From positions 44,672,533 to 44,736,532 of the forward strand of contig OZ034967.1 in the NCBI GenBank assembly GCA_964030785.1: a DNA stretch of 64,000 nt. The letters are read 5' to 3'. Below the pieces are notes generated by a model that worked only from the letters and a program-made list of their open reading frames with translations, was not told the origin of the DNA and made no database searches. Positions 8,218 to 16,792 of the stretch are shown one piece after another. A program made the translations under genes and the position numbers. Source of the DNA: Siderastrea siderea. Its lineage: Eukaryota; Cnidaria; Anthozoa; Scleractinia; Rhizangiidae. The stretch's first letter is position 1. Every line of letters begins with the position of its first letter.

Positions 8218-8275
8218 CGGGTTTTTATACTTTTTTCTGGGCAGGGTAGAGAGACACAATAAAAAAATATTTTTT
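8218..8275 (-). promoter_or_regulatory. Inverted copy of the right-arm promoter
   Basis: On the minus strand this reads a TATTGTGTCTC box, a C-rich stretch, then AAAAAAGTATAAAAACCCG and CACTCC. The same order and most of the same bases occur rightward at about 19619-19672 and again at about 20453-20508. Three copies in two orientations point to a duplicated, possibly terminal-promoter-like module. Confidence 0.6.
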
Positions 8276-8303
8276 CTAATATCTTTGGGGGGTCACCCAC
8301 ACC

Positions 8304-8310
8304 TATAAAA
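8304..8310 (+). promoter_or_regulatory. TATA box for the 145-residue gene
   Basis: TATAAAA is 65 bp upstream of ATG 8375, directly after the inverted promoter copy. The two promoters are therefore back to back. Confidence 0.5.
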
Positions 8311-8374
8311 ACCTGTGTCCCAGTCCCTGTCGTTCATTTGACCCCTTAGACGCAGTCGAGAGCAGACGTGTAGG

Positions 8375-8812
8375 ATGGCGCTCCGTGGCAAGGAAGAGCT
8401 TCAGTTGCAACACTTGTTGAATAATTTGGGGTACAATTTGTTACAGTTTAGTAATCGCATGACCGACCTGATCGTGGCCGGTTCCCCCGAATTAAGTCTG
8501 ATCGCACGAACTCAGTTGATGACGTCCCTAGGACTCTTATCGATGAAAACCATGGAATTGTGTCAAGCGTGGGATCAATTTGAATACGCTTACAAGAGCA
8601 CTGGGATCCCCTGGCCGCATGATTTTGATGTCGCTTTTCCCAAGAAACATGCCGAAGAAGACTCAAAAAAAGGAAGGGGGAAGGAACCCAAACCCAAGAA
8701 AACCAAACGAAAACACACCGGAGACACGGTGGTACCATCACCCCCCTCCGCTCTAGACCCCTCGACGGACCCCTTGACGGAACCCTTGACGGAATCCAAA
8801 AAAGACATTTAA
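8375..8812 (+). CDS. Unknown protein with helical N-terminus and basic tail
   Basis: The product is 145 residues (MALRGKEELQLQHLL...). The first 85 residues are amphipathic helices rich in leucine and methionine. Residues 90-118 are a lysine-rich basic stretch. The C-terminus has a short repeat (DPLTEPLTES). No family is recognised. The next gene starts 6 bp after the stop, so both are probably on one transcript from the TATA box at 8304. It is flanked by membrane-protein and integrase genes, which gives no strong functional hint. Confidence 0.6.
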   Translation: MALRGKEELQLQHLLNNLGYNLLQFSNRMTDLIVAGSPELSLIARTQLMTSLGLLSMKTMELCQAWDQFEYAYKSTGIPWPHDFDVAFPKKHAEEDSKKGRGKEPKPKKTKRKHTGDTVVPSPPSALDPSTDPLTEPLTESKKDI

Positions 8813-8817
8813 GCAAG

Positions 8818-9447
8818 ATGCTACCCAGCTTTCCCAAAAGAAGCACCATGACCTCTCGGACCTCTGTGTCCCTGTTAGAGGGTACCCATTTGGAAACCGC
8901 AGCGGTGGAACCTGACCTCTTGTACGAATTCGATGCCTTGTACGCCTTCTATCATTCTCAATGGTGGTGTTACCGTCAAAGGTATTTTCATTTCAAGTGG
9001 CTTCACGCTTCCTTGAACGCCCTGGCCCTGGTGGTGACCGCCGTCGGGATGGTGGTCGGTTCCCTGATGGAGGACAGTTTATGGGTGACTTGTTTGGCCG
9101 CCTTGGGTGTGGCTCTCAAAGGATGGAACGATTTTAAAAAATATCCCATCAAAATGGACATGTGTCATTTTGCTTTCACCACTTATGCCAAGACCCTGAC
9201 TGAACTACGCAATTACGTGCGAGGCCTTCCGTTTGACGAAGATACCTTTTTGGTCAAGATGCAAACTTTGGACGACATCATCACTGACTTTGCACCCCCT
9301 GTACCCGATGCCTATACTCAAAAGTATCGCGCGCGTTTCAAGCACGTGCCAGTGGCCGGTGACAGTGTGGATCTTCGTGCCCCAGCCCGTTTGAACGCCG
9401 CCCGTGTATCGTTGTTAGAGAAGAAACAAGCTTATAAAAAACCCTGA
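8818..9447 (+). CDS. Two-transmembrane-segment protein, SLATT-like
   Basis: The product is 209 residues; ATG 8818 is used, and ATG 8848 is an alternative start. A tryptophan/tyrosine-rich helix (about 40-60) leads into two hydrophobic segments at about 62-82 and 86-103. A conserved-looking helical stretch with an FAFTTYAKTLTEL motif follows, then a long cytosolic-type tail. This order (aromatic helix, close TM pair, helical tail) resembles SLATT-family proteins, which in bacteria act as membrane effectors or sensors in conflict systems. The similarity is architectural and by eye. A virion or host-membrane role is equally possible. Confidence 0.6.
   Translation: MLPSFPKRSTMTSRTSVSLLEGTHLETAAVEPDLLYEFDALYAFYHSQWWCYRQRYFHFKWLHASLNALALVVTAVGMVVGSLMEDSLWVTCLAALGVALKGWNDFKKYPIKMDMCHFAFTTYAKTLTELRNYVRGLPFDEDTFLVKMQTLDDIITDFAPPVPDAYTQKYRARFKHVPVAGDSVDLRAPARLNAARVSLLEKKQAYKKP
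9433..9439 (+). promoter_or_regulatory. TATA box for the integrase gene
   Basis: TATAAAA lies inside the last codons of the two-TM gene, 48 bp upstream of the integrase ATG at 9481. It is one of several boxes in this element embedded in the 3' end of the preceding gene. Confidence 0.5.
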
Positions 9448-9480
9448 TTTTGCATTAAACAAACATTGAAAATCTGTGTC

Positions 9481-10587
9481 ATGAAAGCGTCGTCTCCGTC
9501 ATTGGAATACTTGTATCTAGGGGACGACAGTCCCTATGCCCTGAGTGGGAACACCCAATCTCTCTTGGAGGCCGGTCGTTCCCTGGGCATTCCCCAGAAA
9601 ACCACGTTACGCTATTTGCAAGGCGAACCGACTTACACATTACATCGCCCGCGCCGCGTCCGTTTTCCCCGTTCCAAAACAGTGGTCGATCCGAATTTGG
9701 ATAGTACCTGGCAAGCGGATCTCGTGGAAATGCAAGATCGCCAATTGATTGCAGCCAACAAACGTACCCGTTATTTGTTAACGGTGATCGATGTCTTGTC
9801 GAAGTACGCTTGGGTGGTGGGTTTAAAAAGTAAACGAGGGACGGCCGTCCGGGATGCCTTGCAGTACGTGTTAGAAACCCACCCAGATCGTCGTCCAACC
9901 TACTTACAAACCGATCAAGGCAAAGAATTTTACAATAAGCATGTGCAACAATTATTGGACGACTATGATATTCAGCATTATTCGACTCGAGGGGAACCCA
10001 AAGCAGCGGTGGTGGAACGATTTAATCGCACGTTGAAAGAACTCACTTACAAGTACATGACCGCTCACAACACCCCCAAATACCTGGAAGCTTTGCCAGA
10101 CCTGGTGCAACGCTACAACACTCGCCTTCATTCGTCCACTCAGATGGCTCCCGCGGATGTCACCCCAGACAACGCGTCGGTGATTTGGCGTCGTCTGTAC
10201 AAACCCACGGTCCCTCTGGTCCCTTATCAATTTCGAGTGGGCGATTTTGTACGTACTTCCAAACGCGTCAAGCGAGGTGCCTTTGGACCTCAGAGTTATC
10301 GCGGGACGTTTAGTCAAGACGTGTACGTGGTGAGCGCGCGTCATCGTTCCCTTTACGACGGGGTGAATTATTACAAATTGAAAACATGGCAAGAGGAAAA
10401 AGTACCCGGTCGTTTTTACGAACCCCAGCTACAAAAAGTACAACCTTGGCCTAACCATTGGCGTGTCAAGAAAAAGCTTAAATACAAGGGACGGGGTCCC
10501 TCGCGTCAAGTGTTGGTGAATTGGCAAGGAGTGGCTCCCAGTTATCGTTCGTGGATTCCCACCCGCGCGTTGAAACAGTATGAGTGA
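9481..10587 (+). CDS. Retrovirus-type integrase with chromodomain
   Basis: The product is 368 residues from ATG 9481; an upstream in-frame TTG at 9466 is less likely. The rve catalytic core shows D80 in WQADLVEM, D145 in LQTDQGKEF and E179 in VVERFNRTLKE, the D,D-E triad. Residues 320-365 form a chromodomain-like beta fold (VLVNWQG ... SWIP). Polinton integrases of this type cut and join the terminal repeats into target DNA, giving 5-6 bp duplications, which fits the CCTAC pair here. All catalytic residues are present and the frame is intact. The stop overlaps the start of the penton-like gene by 8 bp. The HHCC zinc region is not evident. Confidence 0.9.
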   Translation: MKASSPSLEYLYLGDDSPYALSGNTQSLLEAGRSLGIPQKTTLRYLQGEPTYTLHRPRRVRFPRSKTVVDPNLDSTWQADLVEMQDRQLIAANKRTRYLLTVIDVLSKYAWVVGLKSKRGTAVRDALQYVLETHPDRRPTYLQTDQGKEFYNKHVQQLLDDYDIQHYSTRGEPKAAVVERFNRTLKELTYKYMTAHNTPKYLEALPDLVQRYNTRLHSSTQMAPADVTPDNASVIWRRLYKPTVPLVPYQFRVGDFVRTSKRVKRGAFGPQSYRGTFSQDVYVVSARHRSLYDGVNYYKLKTWQEEKVPGRFYEPQLQKVQPWPNHWRVKKKLKYKGRGPSRQVLVNWQGVAPSYRSWIPTRALKQYE

Positions 10588-12850
10588 GACCCACCCACGT
10601 GATTTTGTCTTGTACTTGAACAGTGCCGATCAAGGCACGCATCCTTTGGAACCGGGGGTGACCACCGTACGAGTGGCGTTTCGTCAAGAACTCGAACGAC
10701 CGTTGACGGTCGTTCTTAAATCGCCGCAAGATTTTCACTACGATGTCAAGGATTTGTCTCAAGTGGGTCCCCCTCTCCGGACCTTACAATTGTCTCCTCA
10801 CAAACACTTTACGCATGTAGGCCACGTCTTGGAAGATTTGGTCGAACAACTCAAGGTGCCCGTGATTCCCACCTTGTCCGGTGGCACGCATCATTATGGT
10901 CAACTGCACATGGAAACGCCCGGCACCACCGACATGAATTTTCCCACCGACCCGAAATTGGATTATTTTCGCCGCGACCTTGTCGATACGTATCTCGCCA
11001 CCCATGGTTTTGGGAGTTTACCCACCACGTTTCCACGAATCAAACAATACATCAACGACGCCACGTTGACGCTGATGGGGGCCGATAAAGTCAAGTATAT
11101 CTGGACCCTCCAAGATAGCCCCACTCGACCTACCACCCATTATGCCATCGACAGGTGGGCCGCAGGGTATTACGACTTGGGGGAATCGTTGGCGTTGTTT
11201 ATGGGATTTCTCGAACCGGATCCCGCCCGTCCTGGCCAAACCCGCATCGTGGCTCACAAGACCGTCTATGCTGACACGGGTGCTGGGACGCAAGGCGATT
11301 GGGTGGTCTCGCGCTTAGATCTGGATCACGGGGGGATCATTCAGGAAGACTATCAATTAGGAGGCGTCCGCATCCATCTCAACATCCCCCTCGAACGCCT
11401 TCATTTCATGTTCGAAAAAAGAGCGGTCTTTGACATGGGTGCCTGGATTCAAGACCCCAGCCCCTTTACTCCTCACATGCGAGGGGCATCGCCCCTCGTG
11501 TTGGTGAGCCTGGAACCGGGCCGGTGGGGATTGCAAGCGGCGCCTCTCAAGAGCGCGCGCTTTGCGCACGGTTTAGACAAAGTGGTGGGGGCCTCGTCGG
11601 TGACGGGACGTCTGCAAGTCTTACCCAATTTGCAGACCCCCTTAGGAAACGACATCGTCTTGTCGAACGTGGATTTCAGTAAATGTTACGTGGAACTGGA
11701 TATTGTGGAATTGAGTGTCACAGGAGGTCGACAACGTCACGTCTTGGGGACCGTGCCTTTACCCAGTCAGACCTATGGCCAAACGTATGCGTACTATCCT
11801 CAACATCTGGATTTTCGCGCCTTGGCCGCTCCCACCCGCCATTTGAATCAACTGCGAGTGCATTTAAGAAACGCTGACAATCGAGGCATTCCATTCTACA
11901 CCGGGCTGGTCGGCTTGTTGCTGTATTTTCATCGCGGCCCTACGCCCACGTCTTTAACCTCCCTCGGCATGAGTTTTCAAGGAGGACGTCGTGTGACCTT
12001 GGAGAGCAACGCTCAAAAAGAGGTGTTTCCTAACAATCACCCTGCAGAGTTTCGTCTACGTCTCCCCGAAATGTGGAAGTTGGATTCTTCGTGGGAAGTG
12101 GGTTTAGTGCAATTGTTGTTACCCCACACGTGGCACAATATCCTAGATCGACAAGTCCCGTTTCGGGTGCATTACAACAGCACGTTCAATGTGTCGATGT
12201 ATCTTCCAGCGGGTGCATATGTGACCATCCAAGACGTGGTGGAAGGTTGGATGGGAGTCATGGAAGCCAACATCCCTTCGAACGACAGAGCGTCCTTTGC
12301 TTCTCTCAAAGTGGCATTGGATGGGAAAGGATTTTACACCTGGACGTTTCCCGATGCAGAATTCTCCGTTTACATCCCGGCCTGGTTGGCCCGCGTCTTG
12401 GGTTACTTGGAGTGGGAGACCTGGAACGTTCCCTTTTACTACCGTTCCAATCAACGCCATCCGACGGTAGAAATCACCCAACGCGATGCTGACGGTCGAC
12501 CCACGGAAGTGGAATTGACCCGCAGTCATACCATGGCCAAACACAGTCAGACCAGTGTCTGGGCCACCATCTCGAAAAACTCGTTTCAAAACATCTACGT
12601 GCACTGTGACATCATCGAACCGGTGTACATAGGATCCCAAATGGCCAAAGTCATCTTAACCCATGGAGTCAACACCAAGAAACAACGCCTGGAAGATGTG
12701 TACATCCCTCACTTGATTTTTTACCCCCTGAGTCAGTTGCAATTTCGCGACATCAAAATCGATATAAGGGACAACTTAGGACGTCCCATACCATTCCAAG
12801 GCGGTGAAGTGACGGCCACGCTGTATTTTCGTCGACGTGCCCTCCCGTGA
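10580..12850 (+). CDS. Penton-like minor capsid protein
   Basis: The product is 756 residues. Three beta-rich parts are visible. The N-terminal one has DFVLYLNSADQGTHP followed by a hydrophobic strand pair. A central one at about 472-510 has VTLESNA-x5-FPNN-x4-F-x-L-x-LP and WEVGLVQLLLPHTW. A C-terminal strand module (about 715-756) has IKIDIRDNLGRPIPF. The N-SN/FPNN/WEVGL pattern is a recurrent signature of large Polinton capsid-associated proteins in cnidarians and molluscs, which I equate with the penton or vertex protein of adintoviruses. It overlaps the integrase stop and precedes the core precursor. The frame is intact. The exact virion position is inference. Confidence 0.7.
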   Translation: MSETHPRDFVLYLNSADQGTHPLEPGVTTVRVAFRQELERPLTVVLKSPQDFHYDVKDLSQVGPPLRTLQLSPHKHFTHVGHVLEDLVEQLKVPVIPTLSGGTHHYGQLHMETPGTTDMNFPTDPKLDYFRRDLVDTYLATHGFGSLPTTFPRIKQYINDATLTLMGADKVKYIWTLQDSPTRPTTHYAIDRWAAGYYDLGESLALFMGFLEPDPARPGQTRIVAHKTVYADTGAGTQGDWVVSRLDLDHGGIIQEDYQLGGVRIHLNIPLERLHFMFEKRAVFDMGAWIQDPSPFTPHMRGASPLVLVSLEPGRWGLQAAPLKSARFAHGLDKVVGASSVTGRLQVLPNLQTPLGNDIVLSNVDFSKCYVELDIVELSVTGGRQRHVLGTVPLPSQTYGQTYAYYPQHLDFRALAAPTRHLNQLRVHLRNADNRGIPFYTGLVGLLLYFHRGPTPTSLTSLGMSFQGGRRVTLESNAQKEVFPNNHPAEFRLRLPEMWKLDSSWEVGLVQLLLPHTWHNILDRQVPFRVHYNSTFNVSMYLPAGAYVTIQDVVEGWMGVMEANIPSNDRASFASLKVALDGKGFYTWTFPDAEFSVYIPAWLARVLGYLEWETWNVPFYYRSNQRHPTVEITQRDADGRPTEVELTRSHTMAKHSQTSVWATISKNSFQNIYVHCDIIEPVYIGSQMAKVILTHGVNTKKQRLEDVYIPHLIFYPLSQLQFRDIKIDIRDNLGRPIPFQGGEVTATLYFRRRALP

Positions 12851-12859
12851 TTGAGAACC

Positions 12860-13645
12860 ATGGTGATGAAGAAACGATTTGCCCTCCACGACTGGGTGGA
12901 TGTCAGTCCCCCCTTTCAAACTGGGGGTCAGACGTACAAGGAAGGCACCCCACCTTACCAAGAAGGAGGGTGGTCGCCCCTCTGGGCTCTAGCCGGCCAA
13001 GGCGCTACCTCGGTGGGCAAAGACGTCATGTGTCAAGCTGCCAAACGATTTCGTCAATCCTTTTGTCAGAAAGATGACGAAGAAGAAGCACCCCCCAGGA
13101 AAAAGAAGAAGAAGAAGACAACTCAGCAAGGGGGTGTACAGCCTTTGGCATCCTGGCTTGACCAACTCGGTGCTGGAGGAAACACGTACCGAGCAGGCAC
13201 CGATCCCTATCAAGAAGGAGGCATCCTCCCTTTGTTAGCTTCTTTGTTCTTCCCACAGAGGGGTATGGGCAAACAGACAGGCGGATTTTTAGGGCCCATC
13301 ATTGAACCCATTGGGGATTTGATCAAGATGGGATTTCAAAAGAAAGCCGTCCAACGTGGCCGTGGAGCGGGTCGACAGAAAGGAGGATTTTTGGGTATCA
13401 CCGAACTCGTCAAGAAAGCAGCCCAACGTGGCCGTGGAGCAAGTGGTTCCAAGAAGAAGAAGAAACGATCCAAGTACATCACAGGCTCGTCGGTCTTGGA
13501 TCCTCAGACCACCTTGAATCGAATGTTTCGTCGAGCGGGACAACGTCCCATTGGGGTGTTACCCGACATGATTTCAGGCCCCCAAGTCGGCATGGGACGT
13601 CGTCGCCGCCCGCATCGAAGTCACTGTTTTCAGGGGTTACCCTAA
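12860..13645 (+). CDS. Multi-site core/minor capsid precursor with Q-x-G-G motifs
   Basis: The product is 261 residues from ATG 12860. Six Q-x-G-G motifs at residues 20, 34, 89, 118, 139 and 173 divide it into short pieces. Most pieces begin with a hydrophobic or amphipathic stretch such as FLGPIIEPIGDLIK or ILPLLASLFFP. Lysine and arginine runs (about 80-86, 199-203, 247-250) suit DNA packing. The spacing suggests a polyprotein-like precursor matured by the adenain-type protease encoded 1.5 kb downstream, similar in logic to adenovirus pVI, pVII and pX. Cleavage at these sites is inference. It sits between the penton-like and major capsid genes. Confidence 0.65.
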   Translation: MVMKKRFALHDWVDVSPPFQTGGQTYKEGTPPYQEGGWSPLWALAGQGATSVGKDVMCQAAKRFRQSFCQKDDEEEAPPRKKKKKKTTQQGGVQPLASWLDQLGAGGNTYRAGTDPYQEGGILPLLASLFFPQRGMGKQTGGFLGPIIEPIGDLIKMGFQKKAVQRGRGAGRQKGGFLGITELVKKAAQRGRGASGSKKKKKRSKYITGSSVLDPQTTLNRMFRRAGQRPIGVLPDMISGPQVGMGRRRRPHRSHCFQGLP

Positions 13646-13654
13646 GAAAAAGCA

Positions 13655-13660
13655 TATAAA
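13655..13660 (+). promoter_or_regulatory. TATA box for the major capsid gene
   Basis: The core reads AAAAAGCATATAAAGGAG and lies 51 bp before ATG 13711. An almost identical AAAAAGCATATAAAAGAG occurs at 18225-18240, suggesting a shared late-promoter consensus. Confidence 0.6.
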
Positions 13661-13710
13661 GGAGTGACACGGGCTAATTTTTTCACAGACGACGCCACAC
13701 GTCAAGCACC

Positions 13711-15096
13711 ATGGACATCACCACCTTGAGTTTAAAGGAGGACCGAGGGCCTTACAACTATCGTCCTTAACGCCCTATCGATGCCACGGAATACAAATGG
13801 CAGTTTGAAGACATCAAACCTTTGACGACGTCGTCCACCCCCTTGCAATTTCGGATCGATGATCGACCTTACCCCTTCTGCCCACGGGAAATGGAACTGC
13901 ATTTGGAAGTGAAATTTAAACTAGCGGATGCCAAAGCGCCAGCCTATCACAACACCACCACCCAATTCATCATTGGACCCGTCAATAACTTTGGGTACAG
14001 TTGCATCCGTCAAGTGCGTTGCAAAGTCAACAATGCCGAGACCGAATCTGCTTCGGTGGTGAATTTGGCTTACCGACAATATTTTCAAACTCTGTTGGAA
14101 TCCGACCCGTGGGACGAAATGTCCAAACTCAAACGTCAAGGATGGTACCGAGATGTAGCAGGACAAATGGAGAAATGGGGTGGCAAGCTAGCGGATGCCA
14201 CCACTCAAAATGCCTCCGGCATCGCTCGTCAACAGAACTTGGTGAATACCACAGGCGAATACGAATTCAACGTGACACCCATTCCCAGTAATTTCACCCA
14301 GATTGAACAGAATGTGCCACCCAACACCAAAGTGGAATTTGATATTGAATTCAATACCCCAGAATTTGCTCTGATGGCCCGTAAATACAAAGATGATGGA
14401 ACTGGCCAAGTCGCCACCTCGAGTAACAAAGTGTCGTTTGAAGTGTTGGTCTCTCAATGTTTCATCCGCGTGTTTTACCGCGTTCCTAGAGAAAGCATTG
14501 TGAAGTACATGGAAGAACAAGTGGAAGCCACCAGTCTGGTCAACCCCCTGACCTTCCCGTTTCGCCGCATGCGCTGTGACAACTATCAATTGCCAGCCAA
14601 TCAGACCCAAATAGATCTGAATGATGTGTTTCGAGGAAGAGCCCCGCGATTGTTTTGGATGGTCTTGGTGGAGGACGAACGTTACCAAGGAGATTTTGGA
14701 AAAAATCCTTTTAATTTTACACGCATGAATGGTCTGTCCGTGGAATGTACGGCCAATGGGGTGCCCGTCCCTAAAGCCAGTTTGAATCTGACCCGCAAGT
14801 ATGAAATCTATGACCTTTTGCTGAATGCTTCAGGCAAAAACCAACGAGATGCTTATCTCTTGGATCCCGATACCTTTGATGAAGGTTTCTTCATCGTCCC
14901 CTTTGACCTGACGGCTGTCCAAGATGGTGGGGAATCCAGTACCCCTTTGCTACACATGTTGGTGGATATCCGCCTGCGATTTAGCAGTGGCAATCCTACC
15001 CTTCAAGCCCTGTTTTTCTATAATACAGACGAACATCTGTTGGAAGTCGACAACCGTGGCACCGTGCAAGGCCCCATTCCCTTCGGAAGTGTGTAA
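13711..15096 (+). pseudogene. Major capsid protein (double jelly-roll), interrupted by a stop codon
   Basis: The gene starts at ATG 13711, 51 bp after a TATA box. The 20th codon is TAA (13768-13770). The same frame then continues open for 442 codons to the TAA at 15094-15096. The protein is beta-rich, with EMELHLEVKFKL, FIIGPVNNFGYS, a Y-R-Q-YF-QTLL helix and GWYRDV. This layout is familiar from the N-terminal jelly roll of Polinton capsid proteins. The stop is one base away from several sense codons, so it looks like a point mutation after insertion, or a sequencing error. Translation from a later ATG would lose the first strand. It is followed 9 bp later by the protease gene. Confidence 0.8.
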
Positions 15097-15105
15097 AAAA
15101 ACACC

Positions 15106-15639
15106 ATGCACGATACTTGGACATTACGGAACATTTGTCAACAAGATGTCTATATTCGACGCTATTTCTTGGACGTGTACGGCGCCGATCAAGTGCCATG
15201 CCAAGCCCCGTACCCGCGATGTGCTATTGCCAACACCGATCCCATCGACCTGCCAGGACAACATTGGGTGGGTCTGTTTTGGACGGGACCCCAGCAAGGC
15301 GAGTTCTTTGACAGTTATGCCATGACACCTGACACCTACTACCCCCACTGGAATTGCTTTGACACCTTTCAACAAAACCCTCAGGTCCTCCAACAATGGA
15401 GCACGGACGTGTGTGGGGATTATGTCCTGTACTACTTGTATCACCGAGGCCGTGGCACCCCTTTACAAAAGATTGTCCATTATTTTTCGCCCACCGATGC
15501 CCTGTACAACGACACCGCGGTCGTTCAACGTATGCACGAGTTATTTGATTTATCTTCCCAGAAGCATCGCCCGTTATTTCAAGCGAATGGACGCCCTCAA
15601 ATTTGTATTCGGCGTCAAAACCATGCCTGTTATGTGTAA
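15106..15639 (+). CDS. Adenain-type cysteine protease
   Basis: The product is 177 residues from ATG 15106. The catalytic set fits the adenovirus protease fold: H53 in GQHWVGLFW, an acidic D69 in GEFFDS, Q96 or Q97 for the oxyanion hole, and C103 in DVCGDYVLYYLY, with the usual Q-to-C spacing of 6-7. Length is a little short of adenain (about 204 residues). This enzyme should mature the virion precursors. In this element the likely targets carry Q-x-G-G, where adenovirus sites have M, I or L at the first position. The frame is intact. Confidence 0.85.
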   Translation: MHDTWTLRNICQQDVYIRRYFLDVYGADQVPCQAPYPRCAIANTDPIDLPGQHWVGLFWTGPQQGEFFDSYAMTPDTYYPHWNCFDTFQQNPQVLQQWSTDVCGDYVLYYLYHRGRGTPLQKIVHYFSPTDALYNDTAVVQRMHELFDLSSQKHRPLFQANGRPQICIRRQNHACYV

Positions 15640-15681
15640 ACATGAGCCTCTGTTGTTGTTGTTAGAAGGCTCCTAAAAGAA

Positions 15682-15687
15682 TATAAA
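15682..15687 (+). promoter_or_regulatory. TATA box for the packaging ATPase gene
   Basis: ATATAAAGGATG reads 32 bp before ATG 15719, in the gap after the protease gene. It fits the TATAAARGA pattern of the other late-module boxes. Confidence 0.55.
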
Positions 15688-15718
15688 GGATGACAATAAA
15701 AAATGCATTTGATAAATC

Positions 15719-16408
15719 ATGTCTGATGAGTACGACCCGCGTTTGCGGGTGCCTGGCAACATGCAAATTGTGGGACCCTCGCTGAGTGGCAAAACCACGT
15801 GGCTCTACCGTTTAGTGCAGGATGCCCCCGTGTACTTTCGACGAGTGGATGGATCGCCTTGTTTTTTTAAAAAAATCGTGTATTGTTATGGTTCCCCTTG
15901 GCAACCCATTTTTAATGACTTTCAAGCCTTGGGAGTGATCTTTCATCCCAACTTACCCGACGATTTGGAAACGTTGTTTCCACCCGAGGCGCGCCCAGAG
16001 ATGTTGATTCTGGATGATTTAATGCAAGAAGCGGCGCAATCCCCGCAAGTCACCCAACTGTTAACGCGCGGGACGCATCATTTGGAATTGTTTGCCATCA
16101 CGTTGATGCAGAACCTGTATCCGGGAGGTCGCGAACAAGCCACTCAAAATCGCAATTACCATTACACCGTGTTATTTCGAAATCCCGCCGACACCCGTTA
16201 CGTCAAAGCGTTGGGCAATCGTTGGATGGGCGACAGTCAAGCGTTTTGGGAACTCTATAAAAATGCCACAGCCAAACCGTACGGCTACCTATTGATTGAC
16301 AATCATCCGCGAAGTGACGAGGCCATTCGATTCCGAACCCATCTGTTGGTGTACGAATCGTCCCCTATCACCGTCTTGCAACCGGCGCAACGAAGTCGAC
16401 GCAAGTAA
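15719..16408 (+). CDS. Genome-packaging ATPase (FtsK/HerA type)
   Basis: The product is 229 residues. Walker A is GPSLSGKT at 19-26. Walker B is MLILDD at about 95-100. An arginine-rich segment follows near a QNRNYHYTVLFRNP stretch that resembles the sensor region of A32-like ATPases. Polintons, adintoviruses and large DNA viruses share this enzyme, which pumps DNA into preformed capsids. Key residues are present and the frame is intact. It lies directly after the protease and before the small basic proteins, the usual Polinton order. Confidence 0.88.
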   Translation: MSDEYDPRLRVPGNMQIVGPSLSGKTTWLYRLVQDAPVYFRRVDGSPCFFKKIVYCYGSPWQPIFNDFQALGVIFHPNLPDDLETLFPPEARPEMLILDDLMQEAAQSPQVTQLLTRGTHHLELFAITLMQNLYPGGREQATQNRNYHYTVLFRNPADTRYVKALGNRWMGDSQAFWELYKNATAKPYGYLLIDNHPRSDEAIRFRTHLLVYESSPITVLQPAQRSRRK

Positions 16409-16412
16409 AAAA

Positions 16413-16772
16413 ATGGGTCGGCAACGAGGAGGCACCCGTCGCCCGTCCAGTTCCCGTGGGACTCAACCATTAGCTGATTTACAACGACGCATGGGGCACC
16501 AACAAGAACGATGGAAAGAAACCACGCGTCGGATTCGTTGGCGTTTACAGCATCCTCGACCCACCCTCAAACAATCTCTAGGGGAAAAAAAGAGACAAGT
16601 GACATTTGAAGCCAGACACCTGTTCAAAAAAGGGTTACCTGGACGTCCCAACAAAACACGCCGAGGGTTGTTAGCCGGGGGCGTGGCCGCAGGGATCATG
16701 GCGCCTGTGGTGGGGGGTATTTTATCGCACGTGATCAAACAGGCCCAAAAAAAACATAAAAGCAAGACGTGA
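16413..16772 (+). CDS. Basic virion protein with C-terminal hydrophobic helix
   Basis: The product is 119 residues from ATG 16413, only 4 bp after the ATPase stop. QRGG occurs at residues 4-7, so processing would remove just the N-terminus. The middle is arginine/glutamine-rich. Residues 85-108 form a glycine-rich hydrophobic helix (LLAGGVAAGIMAPVVGG) followed by a lysine tail. Small basic proteins of this design act as core or minor capsid components in adenovirus-like particles; the assignment here is inference from composition and position. Confidence 0.6.
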   Translation: MGRQRGGTRRPSSSRGTQPLADLQRRMGHQQERWKETTRRIRWRLQHPRPTLKQSLGEKKRQVTFEARHLFKKGLPGRPNKTRRGLLAGGVAAGIMAPVVGGILSHVIKQAQKKHKSKT

Positions 16773-16792
16773 ACCGATGAAGTCTACCCACC

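Larger units (their letters stand above)
8030..8374. other. Intergenic region with an inverted promoter copy
   Basis: Besides AATAAA signals near 8180 and 8258, this region holds at 8218-8275 an inverted copy of the promoter found at about 19605-19670 and 20440-20500. It would drive leftward transcription. The only leftward ATG frame (8141 to 7890) is antisense to the GRF gene and is not convincing as a gene. Confidence 0.5.

Noticed and set aside
10478..12640. Several long minus-strand frames opposite integrase and penton-like genes
   Set aside because: They mirror the codon bias of well-supported plus-strand genes and show no domain or start context of their own.
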